The notes beneath the pieces were generated by a model. It did no database searches, was not told where the DNA came from, and saw only the letters and a program-made list of their open reading frames with translations. A stretch of 64,000 nucleotides of DNA from Clostridium sp. OF09-36 (GTDB taxonomy: Bacteria > Bacillota > Clostridia > Lachnospirales > Lachnospiraceae), in the NCBI RefSeq assembly GCF_003481985.1, contig NZ_QUMD01000004.1:62001-126000 (forward strand). Reading direction: 5' to 3'. A program made the translations under genes and the position numbers. Positions 51,862-61,284 of this stretch are shown piece after piece. How positions within the stretch are numbered: the first letter of the stretch is position 1; every line of letters starts with the position of its first letter.

Positions 51862-52929
51862 CTAGGCGTGTTTTTCATCTTCCCATTCTTTATACAGCTC
51901 TTTCCATGCATCAGCGAAACGCCGGGAGACCGCAGATGGGTTGCGCTGCAGGATAGAGGGACGTGCGATGGCTTTTCTGCTGTTTAAACGGCTGGTCGTG
52001 TCGGCAATCTTTTCGTTCAGACTGCTGATGCGTGCAGCCAGAGCCGCTTTTTTGGCATCGAACGATGCAGCCAGTTCTTCTTTCCGTGCAGCAACGGTTT
52101 CCTTGTGTAATTCCATTGCCTCTGCCAGTTCCTCTTTCCGCGCAGCAACAGCTTCTTTATGTGCTTCCACAGCTTCCACAAATTCTTCTTTCCGTGCAGC
52201 AATGGCTTCCCGGTGAATTTCGGCAGCGGTTGCCAGCATTTCTTTCCGCGCGGCAGCCAGCTGCCTGCTGTTTTCTACATTTTCAGCAACAGCATCCAGC
52301 AGCTCTTCCTTCGCATTTTCTACATTCTGCATGGTTTCGGCCTTTAACAGTGCAAGCTGTACCTGCATATCCTCCAGGTCTGCACGCAGCTTTGCAACGC
52401 TTTCCAGAGCCTTTGCCAGTCCCAGGGCTTCCTTCGTGGACTGGATGGTATCCATCACAAAGCAGCCGCTGACGGCTCCAAGCAGGCACCATTCGAGTAC
52501 CGGTGGCAGATTCAGCACAAGGTGCTCGATCGGCTTGTGGATGACCTCCGTCATGAGGATGGTTAAGAATCCCCAGGCAATGGAAGAGGTCAGACAGATA
52601 TAACCGTGAATATTAAATTTCTGGTTGCTGTAATCCCAGTAGCGTACCTTAAACAGACGTTCCATTACATAGCCGGTCACATATTCCAATAAAGTGGCTG
52701 CTACAACACCGGAGCAGTAAACAAGAAACAGGTTATTTTTGACCGGGAGAGAAACCCAGAGCATCATAACTGCGCCGGTTCCATACAGGGGCAGCATGGG
52801 AAGCCGCAAAAATCCACGGTTGACAAAGTGGTGCTTCTTTAAGGACACATAGGTGGACTCAAAGATCCATCCGAAAAAGCAATAGATATAGAAGAAAGTA
52901 AGCCAGTGATACCAGGCGTAAGTGTACAT
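51862..52929 (-). CDS. PF06541-type membrane protein with coiled-coil repeat domain
   Basis: 355 residues. The first 175 form the CmpB-like putative transporter/regulator membrane domain, about five helices, with YCFFGWIFESTYVSLKKHHF near the N-terminus. Residues about 175-330 are a long charged helix. Within it an 18-residue unit repeats at least four times (AARKEMLATAAEIHREAI, then AARKEEFVEAVEAHKEAV, AARKEELAEAMELHKETV, AARKEELAASFDAKKAAL). Most homologues lack this extension. It probably forms a cytoplasmic coiled coil. Function unknown. Confidence 0.8.
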   Translation of the reverse strand: MYTYAWYHWLTFFYIYCFFGWIFESTYVSLKKHHFVNRGFLRLPMLPLYGTGAVMMLWVSLPVKNNLFLVYCSGVVAATLLEYVTGYVMERLFKVRYWDYSNQKFNIHGYICLTSSIAWGFLTILMTEVIHKPIEHLVLNLPPVLEWCLLGAVSGCFVMDTIQSTKEALGLAKALESVAKLRADLEDMQVQLALLKAETMQNVENAKEELLDAVAENVENSRQLAAARKEMLATAAEIHREAIAARKEEFVEAVEAHKEAVAARKEELAEAMELHKETVAARKEELAASFDAKKAALAARISSLNEKIADTTSRLNSRKAIARPSILQRNPSAVSRRFADAWKELYKEWEDEKHA

Positions 52930-53228
52930 TGCAGGTTCTCCTTAATTTGTGTAGTAAGATAATTTCCGGGTTTTTTAATTTCCATTTAGTTTAGCATATC
53001 CGAACCTAACCTTCAATACACATCTGATGCTGCATTGTACAGAGATTGTGCTTCTCTTATCGCCCGTGGACAGGAATTTTTTGAATCGTAACCATAATAA
53101 ATCATGGACAAACCGTATTTGCCTGTGCTACAATCAACAAAAATAATTGTTACAAAAACCTGTGCATATTTATGTTTGCGCAACGCGAGAACAGCAACCT
53201 TATTTGCAGAGGGAGAAAGGAAAGAGCT
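52930..53228. other. 299-bp divergent intergenic region
   Basis: Contains the thrC promoter (53105-53134). No gene, terminator or conserved RNA is visible. Confidence 0.5.
53105..53134 (+). promoter_or_regulatory. Promoter of thrC
   Basis: TGGACA (53105-53110), 18 bp, TACAAT (53129-53134) with an extended TG (TGTGC). A leader of about 85 nt precedes the gene, too short for a T-box. Confidence 0.6.
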
Positions 53229-54716
53229 ATGAATTTAACATATCAGAGCACCAGAGGCGGCGAGAGCGGGCTGACAGCATCCCAGGCTATTTTAAAGGGT
53301 CTGGCAGACGATGGCGGACTGTTTATGCCGGTTTCTATTCCGAAGCTGGATGTATCCATGGAAGAGCTGGCAGGCATGACCTACCAGGAGACTGCATACC
53401 AGGTTATGAAACAGTTTTTAACTGATTTTACAGAGGAGGAGCTGCGTTACTGTATCGATCACGCATATGACAGCAAGTTCGATACAGAGGAGATCGCTCC
53501 GCTTGTAAAGGCAGACGGCGCGTACTATCTGGAATTGTTCCACGGAAGCACGATCGCATTTAAAGACATGGCGCTGTCCATTCTTCCGTATCTTATGACA
53601 ACCTCTGCAAAGAAGAACCATGTGGAAAATGAGATCGTGATCCTGACAGCAACCTCCGGCGATACCGGAAAGGCTGCTATGGCTGGCTTTGCGGATGTAC
53701 CGGGAACCCGCATCATTGTATTTTATCCGAAGGGCGGTGTCAGCAAGGTACAGGAGCTGCAGATGGTAACCCAGAAGGGCGAAAACACAGCAGTTGTTTC
53801 TATCCACGGCAATTTCGATGATGCCCAGACCGGCGTTAAGAAAATTTTCGGCGATAAAGAGTTTGCGGCAAAACTGGCAGCGAAGGGCTTCCAGCTTTCC
53901 TCAGCTAACTCCATCAATATCGGCCGTCTGGTCCCGCAGGTGGTTTACTATGTTTATGCATATGCGAAGCTGGTACAGAATGGTGAGATCAAGAACGGTG
54001 ATCTCATCAACGTGACGGTCCCGACCGGAAACTTCGGAAACATCCTGGCTGCATATCTGGCAAAGCAGATGGGTGTTCCGGTCAAGACCCTGATCTGCGC
54101 ATCCAACGACAACAAGGTTCTCTACGACTTCTTTAAGACTGGTACCTATGACCGCAAGAGAGAGTTTATCCTGACCAACTCCCCGTCCATGGATATTCTG
54201 ATCTCCAGCAACTTAGAGCGCCTGATCTACTTAAGCACCGGCTGTGATGCAGCTGCAAACAAGAAGCTTATGGAAGATTTAAGCACTAAGGGTGCTTATA
54301 CGGTAACTGATTCCATGAAAGCCTTCATGAAGGACTTTGTAGGCGGTTATGCAACCGAGGCAGAGAATGCTGCAGGCATTAAGCATCTGGCAGATGAGAC
54401 CGGATACATCATTGATACGCATACCGGAGTTGCTTCCTGCGTATATAAAAAGTATGTGGAGGAGACCGGAGACAGGACCCCGGCGGTCATTGCATCTACC
54501 GCAAGCCCGTACAAGTTCTCCCACAGCGTTATGGCAGCAGTAACTGGCAAGGAAGCAGACACCGATGAGTTTGCATCCATCGATGCACTGTGCAAAGCAT
54601 CCGGCGTGGCAATCCCGCGTGCGGTGGAAGAGATCCGCAATGCCAAGATCCGCCATACCAGAGAGTGCGACGCAGCCGATATGGAGAATACGGTAGCTGA
54701 AATTCTTGGACTGTAA
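53229..54716 (+). CDS. thrC: Threonine synthase
   Basis: 495 residues from ATG 53229, preceded by GAAAGGAAAG; an upstream ATG at 53172 has no site. Fold type II PLP enzyme. The PLP Lys is in FHGSTIAFKDMALS, the phosphate-binding loop in LTATSGDTGKAAM, and SSANSINIGRLVPQVVYYV is a family signature. Converts O-phosphohomoserine to threonine in the cytoplasm. Full length for the ThrC group 2 type. Confidence 0.95.
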   Translation: MNLTYQSTRGGESGLTASQAILKGLADDGGLFMPVSIPKLDVSMEELAGMTYQETAYQVMKQFLTDFTEEELRYCIDHAYDSKFDTEEIAPLVKADGAYYLELFHGSTIAFKDMALSILPYLMTTSAKKNHVENEIVILTATSGDTGKAAMAGFADVPGTRIIVFYPKGGVSKVQELQMVTQKGENTAVVSIHGNFDDAQTGVKKIFGDKEFAAKLAAKGFQLSSANSINIGRLVPQVVYYVYAYAKLVQNGEIKNGDLINVTVPTGNFGNILAAYLAKQMGVPVKTLICASNDNKVLYDFFKTGTYDRKREFILTNSPSMDILISSNLERLIYLSTGCDAAANKKLMEDLSTKGAYTVTDSMKAFMKDFVGGYATEAENAAGIKHLADETGYIIDTHTGVASCVYKKYVEETGDRTPAVIASTASPYKFSHSVMAAVTGKEADTDEFASIDALCKASGVAIPRAVEEIRNAKIRHTRECDAADMENTVAEILGL

Positions 54717-54732
54717 TTGGAATGTTATATGC

Positions 54733-54761
54733 TTCACAAAAATCAGTTTTTGTACTATAAT
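54733..54761 (+). promoter_or_regulatory. Promoter of the aldolase gene
   Basis: TTCACA (54733-54738), 17 bp, TATAAT (54756-54761) with upstream TGTAC. It directly follows thrC, so the aldolase has its own transcript. Confidence 0.75.
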
Positions 54762-54863
54762 AGAAGCAGTAGCCGCGGTAACAGAAAAACAAGACAGTTA
54801 CCGGATGGTGTCTGCTTTGGGACAGGCATTGCGGCAAAATTATAGAAAACGGAGGTTTTGAAC

Positions 54864-55727
54864 ATGTTAGTATCTGCAACAGAAATGCTGAAGAAGGCAG
54901 TAGAAGGACACTATGCAGTAGGTCAGTTCAACATTAACAACCTGGAGTGGACCAAGGCAATCCTTGCAACCGCACAGGAGTTAAACTCCCCGGTCATTCT
55001 GGGTGTATCTGAGGGCGCAGGCAAATATATGACCGGCTTTAAGACTGTTTCCGCTATGGTAAAGGCCATGATCGAGGAAATGAACATTACCGTTCCGGTA
55101 GCCCTGCACTTAGACCACGGCACCTACGATGGCTGCTACAAGTGCATTAAGGCTGGCTTCTCCTCCATCATGTTCGATGGTTCCCACTATGCGATCGAGG
55201 AAAACGTAGAGAAGACCAAAGAGTTAGTAAAGGTTGCCCATGCCATGGGACTTTCCATTGAGGCTGAGGTAGGCTCCATCGGCGGCGAGGAAGATGGCGT
55301 AATCGGTATGGGCGAGTGTGCAGACCCGAACGAATGCAAGATGATCGCAGATCTCGGTGTGGACTTCCTGGCAGCAGGTATCGGCAACATCCACGGTAAA
55401 TATCCGGCAAACTGGAAGGGCTTAAGCTTTGAGACTCTGGCAGCAGTCAAAGAGAAGGTTGGCGATCTGCCGTTAGTTCTGCACGGCGGTACCGGTATCC
55501 CGGCTGACATGATCAAGAAAGCGATCGACCTCGGCGTTGCAAAGATCAACGTAAATACCGAGTGTCAGTTATCCTTCGCAGATGCTACCCGCAAATACAT
55601 CGAGGCAGGTAAGGACTTAGAGGGCAAGGGCTTTGACCCGCGTAAGCTGCTCGCACCTGGCGCAGAGGCTATTAAAGCAACTGTAAAAGAGAAGATGGAA
55701 CTGTTCGGTTCTGTTGGAAAAGCCTGA
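54864..55727 (+). CDS. fba: Class II fructose-bisphosphate aldolase
   Basis: 287 residues from ATG 54864 (GGAGG 8 nt upstream). Zinc ligands and active-site phrases are ALHLDHGTYD, EAEVGSIGGEEDG, AGIGNIHGKYP and VLHGGTGIP, with INVNTECQ near the end. Splits fructose 1,6-bisphosphate into dihydroxyacetone phosphate and glyceraldehyde 3-phosphate. GatY/KbaY-type tagatose aldolases are close relatives, but length and motifs fit the standard glycolytic enzyme. Codon use is strongly biased, as in highly expressed genes. Confidence 0.93.
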   Translation: MLVSATEMLKKAVEGHYAVGQFNINNLEWTKAILATAQELNSPVILGVSEGAGKYMTGFKTVSAMVKAMIEEMNITVPVALHLDHGTYDGCYKCIKAGFSSIMFDGSHYAIEENVEKTKELVKVAHAMGLSIEAEVGSIGGEEDGVIGMGECADPNECKMIADLGVDFLAAGIGNIHGKYPANWKGLSFETLAAVKEKVGDLPLVLHGGTGIPADMIKKAIDLGVAKINVNTECQLSFADATRKYIEAGKDLEGKGFDPRKLLAPGAEAIKATVKEKMELFGSVGKA

Positions 55728-55765
55728 GACCTTGCAAAAAAATAAAAGAAAATGCGAAAAAATAC

Positions 55766-55794
55766 TTGCATTTTCTTACCCGATGGGTTATTTT
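55766..55794 (+). promoter_or_regulatory. Promoter 5' of glnA
   Basis: TTGCAT (55766-55771), 17 bp, TATTTT (55789-55794). Expected start about 55801, only seven bases before a strong terminator. Confidence 0.5.
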
Positions 55795-55807
55795 AGGTAG
55801 GGAACGA

Positions 55808-55850
55808 TGGTGTTCTTCCAATAAGGAAGAGCACCATTTTTTTTACATAA
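55808..55850 (+). terminator. Strong terminator in the aldolase-glnA gap
   Basis: ATGGTGTTCTTCC pairs with GGAAGAGCACCAT around AATAA, with one G-U, followed by T8. It either ends the aldolase transcript or forms an attenuator for glnA. Confidence 0.8.
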
Positions 55851-56004
55851 CTATCAAGAAGCGCCTTTGGCGCATCCGTTGGTTAACCGAAGCCTGGCTT
55901 GAAGAAACATGCAGCTGTGAGAATAGCTGCTCATCGATAAAAAACAGTCGGGCAGGATGAGGAGACCGGGAACGGCAATTCTGAATGAGAGGAAGGAAAA
56001 GTCT

Positions 56005-58121
56005 ATGAGCGAAATCGTAAATGTAGCTGAGATTTTTGGCAAGAACGTCTTCAACGAAACCGTTATGAGAGAACGCTTACCAAAGAGCGTTTTCAAGAAA
56101 ATGAAAAAGACCATCGAAGATGGTGCTGAGCTGGATCCATCCATTGCAGATGTAGTTGCACATGCAATGAAGGACTGGGCCATCGAAAGAGGAGCAACCC
56201 ATTATACCCACTGGTTCCAGCCGCTGACTGGTGTAACTGCTGAGAAGCATGATTCCTTCATTTCTGCACCAGATTCAGAGGGAAAGGTAATCATGGAATT
56301 CTCCGGCAAAGAGCTGATCAAAGGTGAGCCGGATGCATCTTCCTTCCCTTCAGGTGGTCTGCGTGCTACCTTCGAGGCAAGAGGCTATACCGCATGGGAC
56401 TGCACCTCCCCGGCATTCTTAAGAGAAGATGCATGTGGCGTAACTCTTTGCATCCCAACTGCATTCTGTTCTTATACCGGTGAAGCACTGGATCAGAAGA
56501 CCCCGCTTCTCCGTTCCATGCAGGCGATTGACGAGCAGTCCTTAAGAATCTTAAGACTCTTTGGCAATACCACTGCAAAGCGTGTATGTCCATCTGTTGG
56601 TCCGGAGCAGGAGTATTTCATCGTAGACCGTCAGAAATATTTACAGAGAAAAGACCTGATCTACACCGGCCGTACTTTATTTGGCGCAATGCCTCCTAAG
56701 GGACAGGAGCTGGATGACCATTACTTTGGTGCGATCCGTGAGCGTATTGGTGCTTACATGAAGGCAGTCAATGAGGAACTCTGGAAGCTTGGTGTTACCT
56801 CCAAGACCCAGCACAATGAGGTTGCTCCGGCACAGCATGAGCTGGCTCCGATCTACGATCAGGCAAACCTGGCAGTAGACCACAACCAGATGGTCATGGA
56901 ACCTTAAAGAAGGTTGCCGGCCGTCAGGGCCTTACCTGCCTGCTTCATGAGAAACCGTTCGCAGGTGTCAATGGTTCCGGTAAGCATAACAACTGGTCCC
57001 TGACTTCCGATGACGGCGTGAACCTGTTAAATCCGGGTGATACCCCTCATGAAAATATCCAGTTCCTTCTGGTTCTGGCCTGCATCTTAAAGGCAGTTGA
57101 TACCCACGCAGACCTGCTTCGTGAATCCGCAGCCGATATCGGAAACGATCATCGTCTGGGTGCAAATGAGGCACCGCCAGCCATCATCTCTGTATTCTTA
57201 GGTGAGCAGCTGGAGGATGTCATCGATCAGCTGTGCAGCACCGGTGAGGCAACCCATTCCAAGACCGGCGGTACCTTAAAGACCGGCGTTGCAACCCTTC
57301 CGGATCTGGACAAAGATGCAACCGACCGTAACCGTACTTCACCGTTTGCATTTACCGGAAATAAATTTGAGTTCCGTATGGTGGGATCTTCGGATTCTGT
57401 CGCTCCGGCAAACGTAGTGCTGAATACCATTGTGGCTGAGGTATTTAAGGAAGCAGCAGATGAACTCGAAAAGGCAGAGGATTTTGATACTGCAGTTCAT
57501 GACATGATCAAGAAGCTGTTCCGCGATCATAAGCGCATTATCTTCAACGGCAACGGCTATTCCGATGCATGGGTAGAAGAAGCAGAGAGACGCGGCCTTC
57601 CGAACATCCGATCCATGGTGGATGCAATCCCGGCTATCACCACCGATAAGGCTGTGAAGCTGTATGAATCCTTTGGCGTATTCACCAAGGCAGAGCTGGA
57701 GTCCCGCGCCGAGGTTGAGTACGAGGCATATTCCAAGATGATCAACATTGAAGCAAAGACCATGATCGATATGGCAAGCAAGCAGATCATCCCGGCAGTT
57801 ATCAAGTACACAACCCAGCTGGCAGGTTCCCTGGGAGCAGTCAAGGCTGCATGTCCAGAGGCAGATACCAGTGTGCAGACAGAACTGCTTACCGAAACTT
57901 CTGCACTGCTGTCTGACATGAAAGTGGCTCTGGCAGCACTGACCGACATTACGGAGAAAACAGCAGGTGTTTCCGGTGCAGAGGCTCAGGCCCATGCTTA
58001 CCACGATAAGGTTGTTCCGGCTATGGCAGCACTCCGTGCACCGGCCGACAAGCTGGAAATGATCGTAGACAAGGACCTGTGGCCATTCCCGAGCTACGGT
58101 GATCTGATGTTTGAGGTATAA
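56005..58121 (+). CDS. glnA: Type III glutamine synthetase, one-base frameshift
   Basis: 705 residues after restoring one A near 56900 (ATGGAACC should be ATGGAAACC), rejoining DHNQMVME to TLKKVAGRQGLTCLLHEKPF. Starts at ATG 56005 with GAGAGGAAGGA upstream; a frame extension to 55957 lacks a site. GSIII hallmarks are SVGPEQEYFIVDR, HNEVAPAQHELAP, NGSGKHNNWSLTSDD and NRTSPFAFTGNKFEFR. Glutamate + NH3 + ATP gives glutamine in the cytoplasm. It is the likely main nitrogen-assimilating enzyme, as amtB and glnB here are broken. Confidence 0.92.
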
Positions 58122-58150
58122 AACAGAGTAACAATTTGATTCACTTTAAT

Positions 58151-58190
58151 AGGGCCGTGTGAGTTGCCTTTCGGCAACTCACACGGCCCT
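58151..58190. repeat. Dispersed palindrome family A, copy 2 (perfect 18-bp stem)
   Basis: AGGGCCGTGTGAGTTGCC (58151-58168) pairs without mismatch with GGCAACTCACACGGCCCT (58173-58190) around TTTC. Read on the other strand, it and its flank match the copy at 35776. Probably serves as the glnA terminator. Confidence 0.75.
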
Positions 58191-58377
58191 TGTCATATAC
58201 TTATATTGTTATTTGTCCGAAATTTGTAAGAATCTATTTCGTGTGAATTGGTTGAATAATCTGTGTATTATTGCTAAAATGGAAAGCATAAAGGTCGCTT
58301 GAATAAGGATGATTGCCGGTTTCGGATGGACCTGCAAAAAGAAGCGGCGGCGCAATGATACGAAGGAGCTTTATAAT

Positions 58378-59745
58378 ATGAAGAAAAAGAATTTTGCAAT
58401 GGTTATGCTGGCTGCGGTTATGAGCCTTGGGACGGCTGGAATCACTGCGTTTGCGGCAACCGGCTGGGCACAGGAGGGCAGCAACTGGGTTTATTACAAT
58501 AATAATGGAAGCAAGGTCACCAATGCATGGCGTCAGGCGCAGGACGGAACCTGGCGTTATCTGGAGAGCAGTGGTGCCATGGCAACCAATAAGTGGGTCG
58601 ATAACGACGATTACTATGTGGATGCCAGCGGTATCATGATCACAAATAAGTGGCTGCAGGTAGCTAACAGCCGGAAAGCTTCCGGTTACGACTGGTATTA
58701 TTTTGGAAACAATGGCAAGTGCTCCAAAGATAAGTGGGTACAGATCGACGGCCAGTATCATTATTTTGGTGACAGCGGTGTTATGGAGACCGGATGGATC
58801 CTGGATGATATGTACTACTGCGATGATTCTGGCGTTATGGTGACTGGCTGGAAAAAGCTGACTCCGCCGGAGGAGTATCAGGATACTGATACCCATACAG
58901 GTCCGTTTGAGACTGCGAGTGATGGCCAGTACTGGTATTATTTTGGAACAAACGGAAAGAAAGTCGTTCCGAATGAGAATGGAACTAACGTAAAACAGAA
59001 AAAGATCAATGGAACCTATTATTGCCTGCGGGAGGATGGCGCACTCCAGACTGGCTGGGTCTGCGTTACCGGAGATGAATCCGACAACATCGAAGATTAC
59101 CGTCTGGTCGACACGGACGGTAAGGTGCGGACAGGGTGGTATTCTACGGAACCGCCGGAATATCTTCAGGGACATTACGATCACGATGTAGAATGGTTCT
59201 ACTTTAATTCCAAGGGAGTTCCGGAAACTGGTCCTGCGAAGGGCAGTGCAAAAACCAGTGACTTAAAACGCATCAACAGCAATACTTACTTGTTCAATGA
59301 GTATGGTGTCCCGGTATACGGAATCCAGAAGGTTTATACCAGCGGCGGTGAATACACTGCTTATTACTTTGGCACCTACGCACAGAGCAGCATGCTGAAA
59401 GGAAAGTACAACATCACGGAGGGCGGTGTATCCTGGCCTTACTATTTTAATTCTACTGGCCGTGGCTATACGGGTGTATATGATAATTACCTTTACTATA
59501 TGGGCAAGCTCCAGAAGGCAGATTCCGGCAGCAAGTATGAGGTATACAGTATTCCGAGTGGCAACAGCTTCAAGAATTATGTAGTCAACACATCTGGAAA
59601 GATCGCGAAAAATACGACTGTGAAAGACAGCAATGGTACAAAATATAAAACCAACAGTGGCGGCATCCTGGTCAAGGAGGATGACGAGAGCGTAGATGGC
59701 GGAAGCTACCGCAGCCCGGAAGAACCGGATTGGGATAACGATTAA
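58378..59745 (+). CDS. Secreted cell-wall-binding repeat protein
   Basis: 455 residues from ATG 58378 (AAGGAGC upstream); an earlier ATG at 58309 has no site. Sec signal peptide about 1-28 (FAMVMLAAVMSLGTAGITAF, cut after AFA). The rest is built of choline-binding/glucan-binding-type repeats of about 20 residues: aromatic pairs plus Gly (WVYYNNNGSKVTNAW, YHYFGDSGVMETGWI, YWYYFGTNGKKV, TYYCLREDGALQTGW). No enzymatic domain is present. It would bind wall teichoic acid or extracellular polysaccharide as an adhesin or scaffold. Confidence 0.88.
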   Translation: MKKKNFAMVMLAAVMSLGTAGITAFAATGWAQEGSNWVYYNNNGSKVTNAWRQAQDGTWRYLESSGAMATNKWVDNDDYYVDASGIMITNKWLQVANSRKASGYDWYYFGNNGKCSKDKWVQIDGQYHYFGDSGVMETGWILDDMYYCDDSGVMVTGWKKLTPPEEYQDTDTHTGPFETASDGQYWYYFGTNGKKVVPNENGTNVKQKKINGTYYCLREDGALQTGWVCVTGDESDNIEDYRLVDTDGKVRTGWYSTEPPEYLQGHYDHDVEWFYFNSKGVPETGPAKGSAKTSDLKRINSNTYLFNEYGVPVYGIQKVYTSGGEYTAYYFGTYAQSSMLKGKYNITEGGVSWPYYFNSTGRGYTGVYDNYLYYMGKLQKADSGSKYEVYSIPSGNSFKNYVVNTSGKIAKNTTVKDSNGTKYKTNSGGILVKEDDESVDGGSYRSPEEPDWDND

Positions 59746-59816
59746 AAAATCCGGGGTTAAAAAACCTTTTGTCCCAAACATCATATATATGTGTGTGAAT
59801 AGGAATGATCATGAAT

Positions 59817-59855
59817 GGGAAACTGACAGTCAGGAGACTGTAAGGTTTCCCTTTT
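59817..59855 (+). terminator. Terminator after the wall-binding protein
   Basis: GGGAAAC (59817-59823) pairs with GTTTCCC (59845-59851), with ACAGTC/GACTGT inside, followed by TTTTGTATTTT. Confidence 0.8.
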
Positions 59856-60251
59856 GTATTTTGCGGGCAGCGAACCGAAGTCTGCGCTGCTGACACGCAT
59901 TTTATATAGAAGAAACACGTTTTGCCTGAAAATAAAGAAACAGGATTGTATGTGAATGAAAACATAAAAATAATGGCTAAAATACTTGCTTTTATGGAAA
60001 GACTATGATATTATACAAAGGCTGTGACATGATAGCGATGAAGCGTGAGGTTGCTGCCCAGATGGCAGGTTTTCCGTGGAGCGAATGTCAAGTTAGGAAA
60101 CTGACGACAAGTCACTGTACCAATTTAACAGCTGTAGTAAAAGAGTAATTGCAGTAACGCAGTGTGTAGTCCGCGCGACACACACGGAGATGTGTACAGT
60201 CACCGCTTGTCGTACTTCAAACAAAAGTGCGAAAAGGAGGCGACTTTTTTT
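59856..60251. other. S10-operon upstream region and leader
   Basis: Contains the operon promoter (59986-60014) and a leader of about 230 nt. Several short stems are visible, such as GTGTGT/ACACAC near 60161-60184 and CAGATGGCAG-type pairs near 60060. A ribosomal-protein-binding leader is possible, but no known motif is recognised. Confidence 0.45.
59986..60014 (+). promoter_or_regulatory. Promoter of the S10 operon
   Basis: TTGCTT (59986-59991), 17 bp, TATTAT (60009-60014). Transcription would start near 60021. Confidence 0.65.
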
Positions 60252-60569
60252 ATGGCAAGTCAAGTAATGAGAATCACATTAAAAGCTTATGATCACCAGT
60301 TAGTTGATCAGTCTGCTGGAAAAATCATCGAGACCGTAAAGAAGACAGGGGCTCAGGTGAGTGGACCGGTACCGTTACCGACCAAGAAAGAGGTAGTAAC
60401 TATTCTGAGAGCGGTACACAAGTACAAAGATTCCAGAGAGCAGTTCGAGCAGAGAACTCACAAAAGACTTATCGATATCACCACTCCGAGCCAGAAAACA
60501 GTTGATGCATTAAGCAAACTGGAAATGCCGGCTGGTGTTTATATCGACATCAAAATGAAACAGAAATAA
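60252..60569 (+). CDS. rpsJ: 30S ribosomal protein S10
   Basis: 105 residues from ATG 60252, behind AAAAGGAGG. MRITLKAYDHQLVDQSAGKI and PLPTKKEVVTILRAVHKYKD followed by REQFEQRTHKR are the universal S10 blocks. First gene of the S10 operon. Also the NusE antitermination factor in bacteria. Confidence 0.97.
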   Translation: MASQVMRITLKAYDHQLVDQSAGKIIETVKKTGAQVSGPVPLPTKKEVVTILRAVHKYKDSREQFEQRTHKRLIDITTPSQKTVDALSKLEMPAGVYIDIKMKQK

Positions 60570-60620
60570 GCTTTAGTATGATTGCCGTAAAAGGTAATCC
60601 GCTGTAAGGAGGAAATTGAA

Positions 60621-61256
60621 ATGAAGAAAGCTATCTTAGCTACCAAAGTCGGAATGACTCAGATCTTCAACGAAGATGGCGTGTTAGTTCCGGTAACCGT
60701 TCTTCAGGCTGGCCCGTGTGTAGTAACCCAGGTTAAGACCGTTGAGAACGATGGCTACAAAGCAGTTCAGGTTGGTTTTGTAGACAAGAGAGAAAAACTG
60801 GTTAGCAAACCGGTTAAGGGACACTTCGACAAGGCAGGTGTTTCCTACAAGAGATTCGTCCGCGAGTTCCGTTTCGAGAACGCAGAAGACTATTCTGTAA
60901 AGGACGAGATCAAAGCTGACATCTTCGCTAACGGCGATAAGGTGGATGCAACCGCTGTTTCCAAAGGTAAAGGTTTCCAGGGCGCGATCAAGAGACATGG
61001 TCAGCACAGAGGACCTATGGCTCATGGTTCTAAGTTCCATCGTCATCAGGGTTCCAACGGTGCTTGTTCTGATCCGAGCAAGGTATTCAAGGGTAAAGGC
61101 ATGCCGGGACATATGGGTTCCAAGCAGGTTACCATTCAGAACCTTGAGATTGTCCGCGTAGACGTTGAGAACAATCTGCTTCTGGTTAAGGGCGCTGTTC
61201 CAGGACCGAAGAAATCTTTAGTAACGATCAAAGAAACAGTGAAAGCTTCCAAGTAA
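60621..61256 (+). CDS. rplC: 50S ribosomal protein L3
   Basis: 211 residues. MKKAILATKVGMTQIFNEDG, then KGKGFQGAIKRHGQHRGP and GMPGHMGSKQVTIQNLEIVR are canonical L3 sequences around the peptidyl-transferase-reaching loop. AAGGAGG precedes the start. Confidence 0.97.
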   Translation: MKKAILATKVGMTQIFNEDGVLVPVTVLQAGPCVVTQVKTVENDGYKAVQVGFVDKREKLVSKPVKGHFDKAGVSYKRFVREFRFENAEDYSVKDEIKADIFANGDKVDATAVSKGKGFQGAIKRHGQHRGPMAHGSKFHRHQGSNGACSDPSKVFKGKGMPGHMGSKQVTIQNLEIVRVDVENNLLLVKGAVPGPKKSLVTIKETVKASK

Positions 61257-61284
61257 GCTTTGACGAGAAAGGAGGAACACACAG

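Noticed and set aside
55850..56004. Glutamine riboswitch (glnA RNA) in the glnA leader
   Set aside because: The conserved core of that RNA was not seen in the leader.
59696..59893. Small ORF after the wall-binding protein
   Set aside because: It overlaps the gene's end and the terminator, and has no ribosome site.
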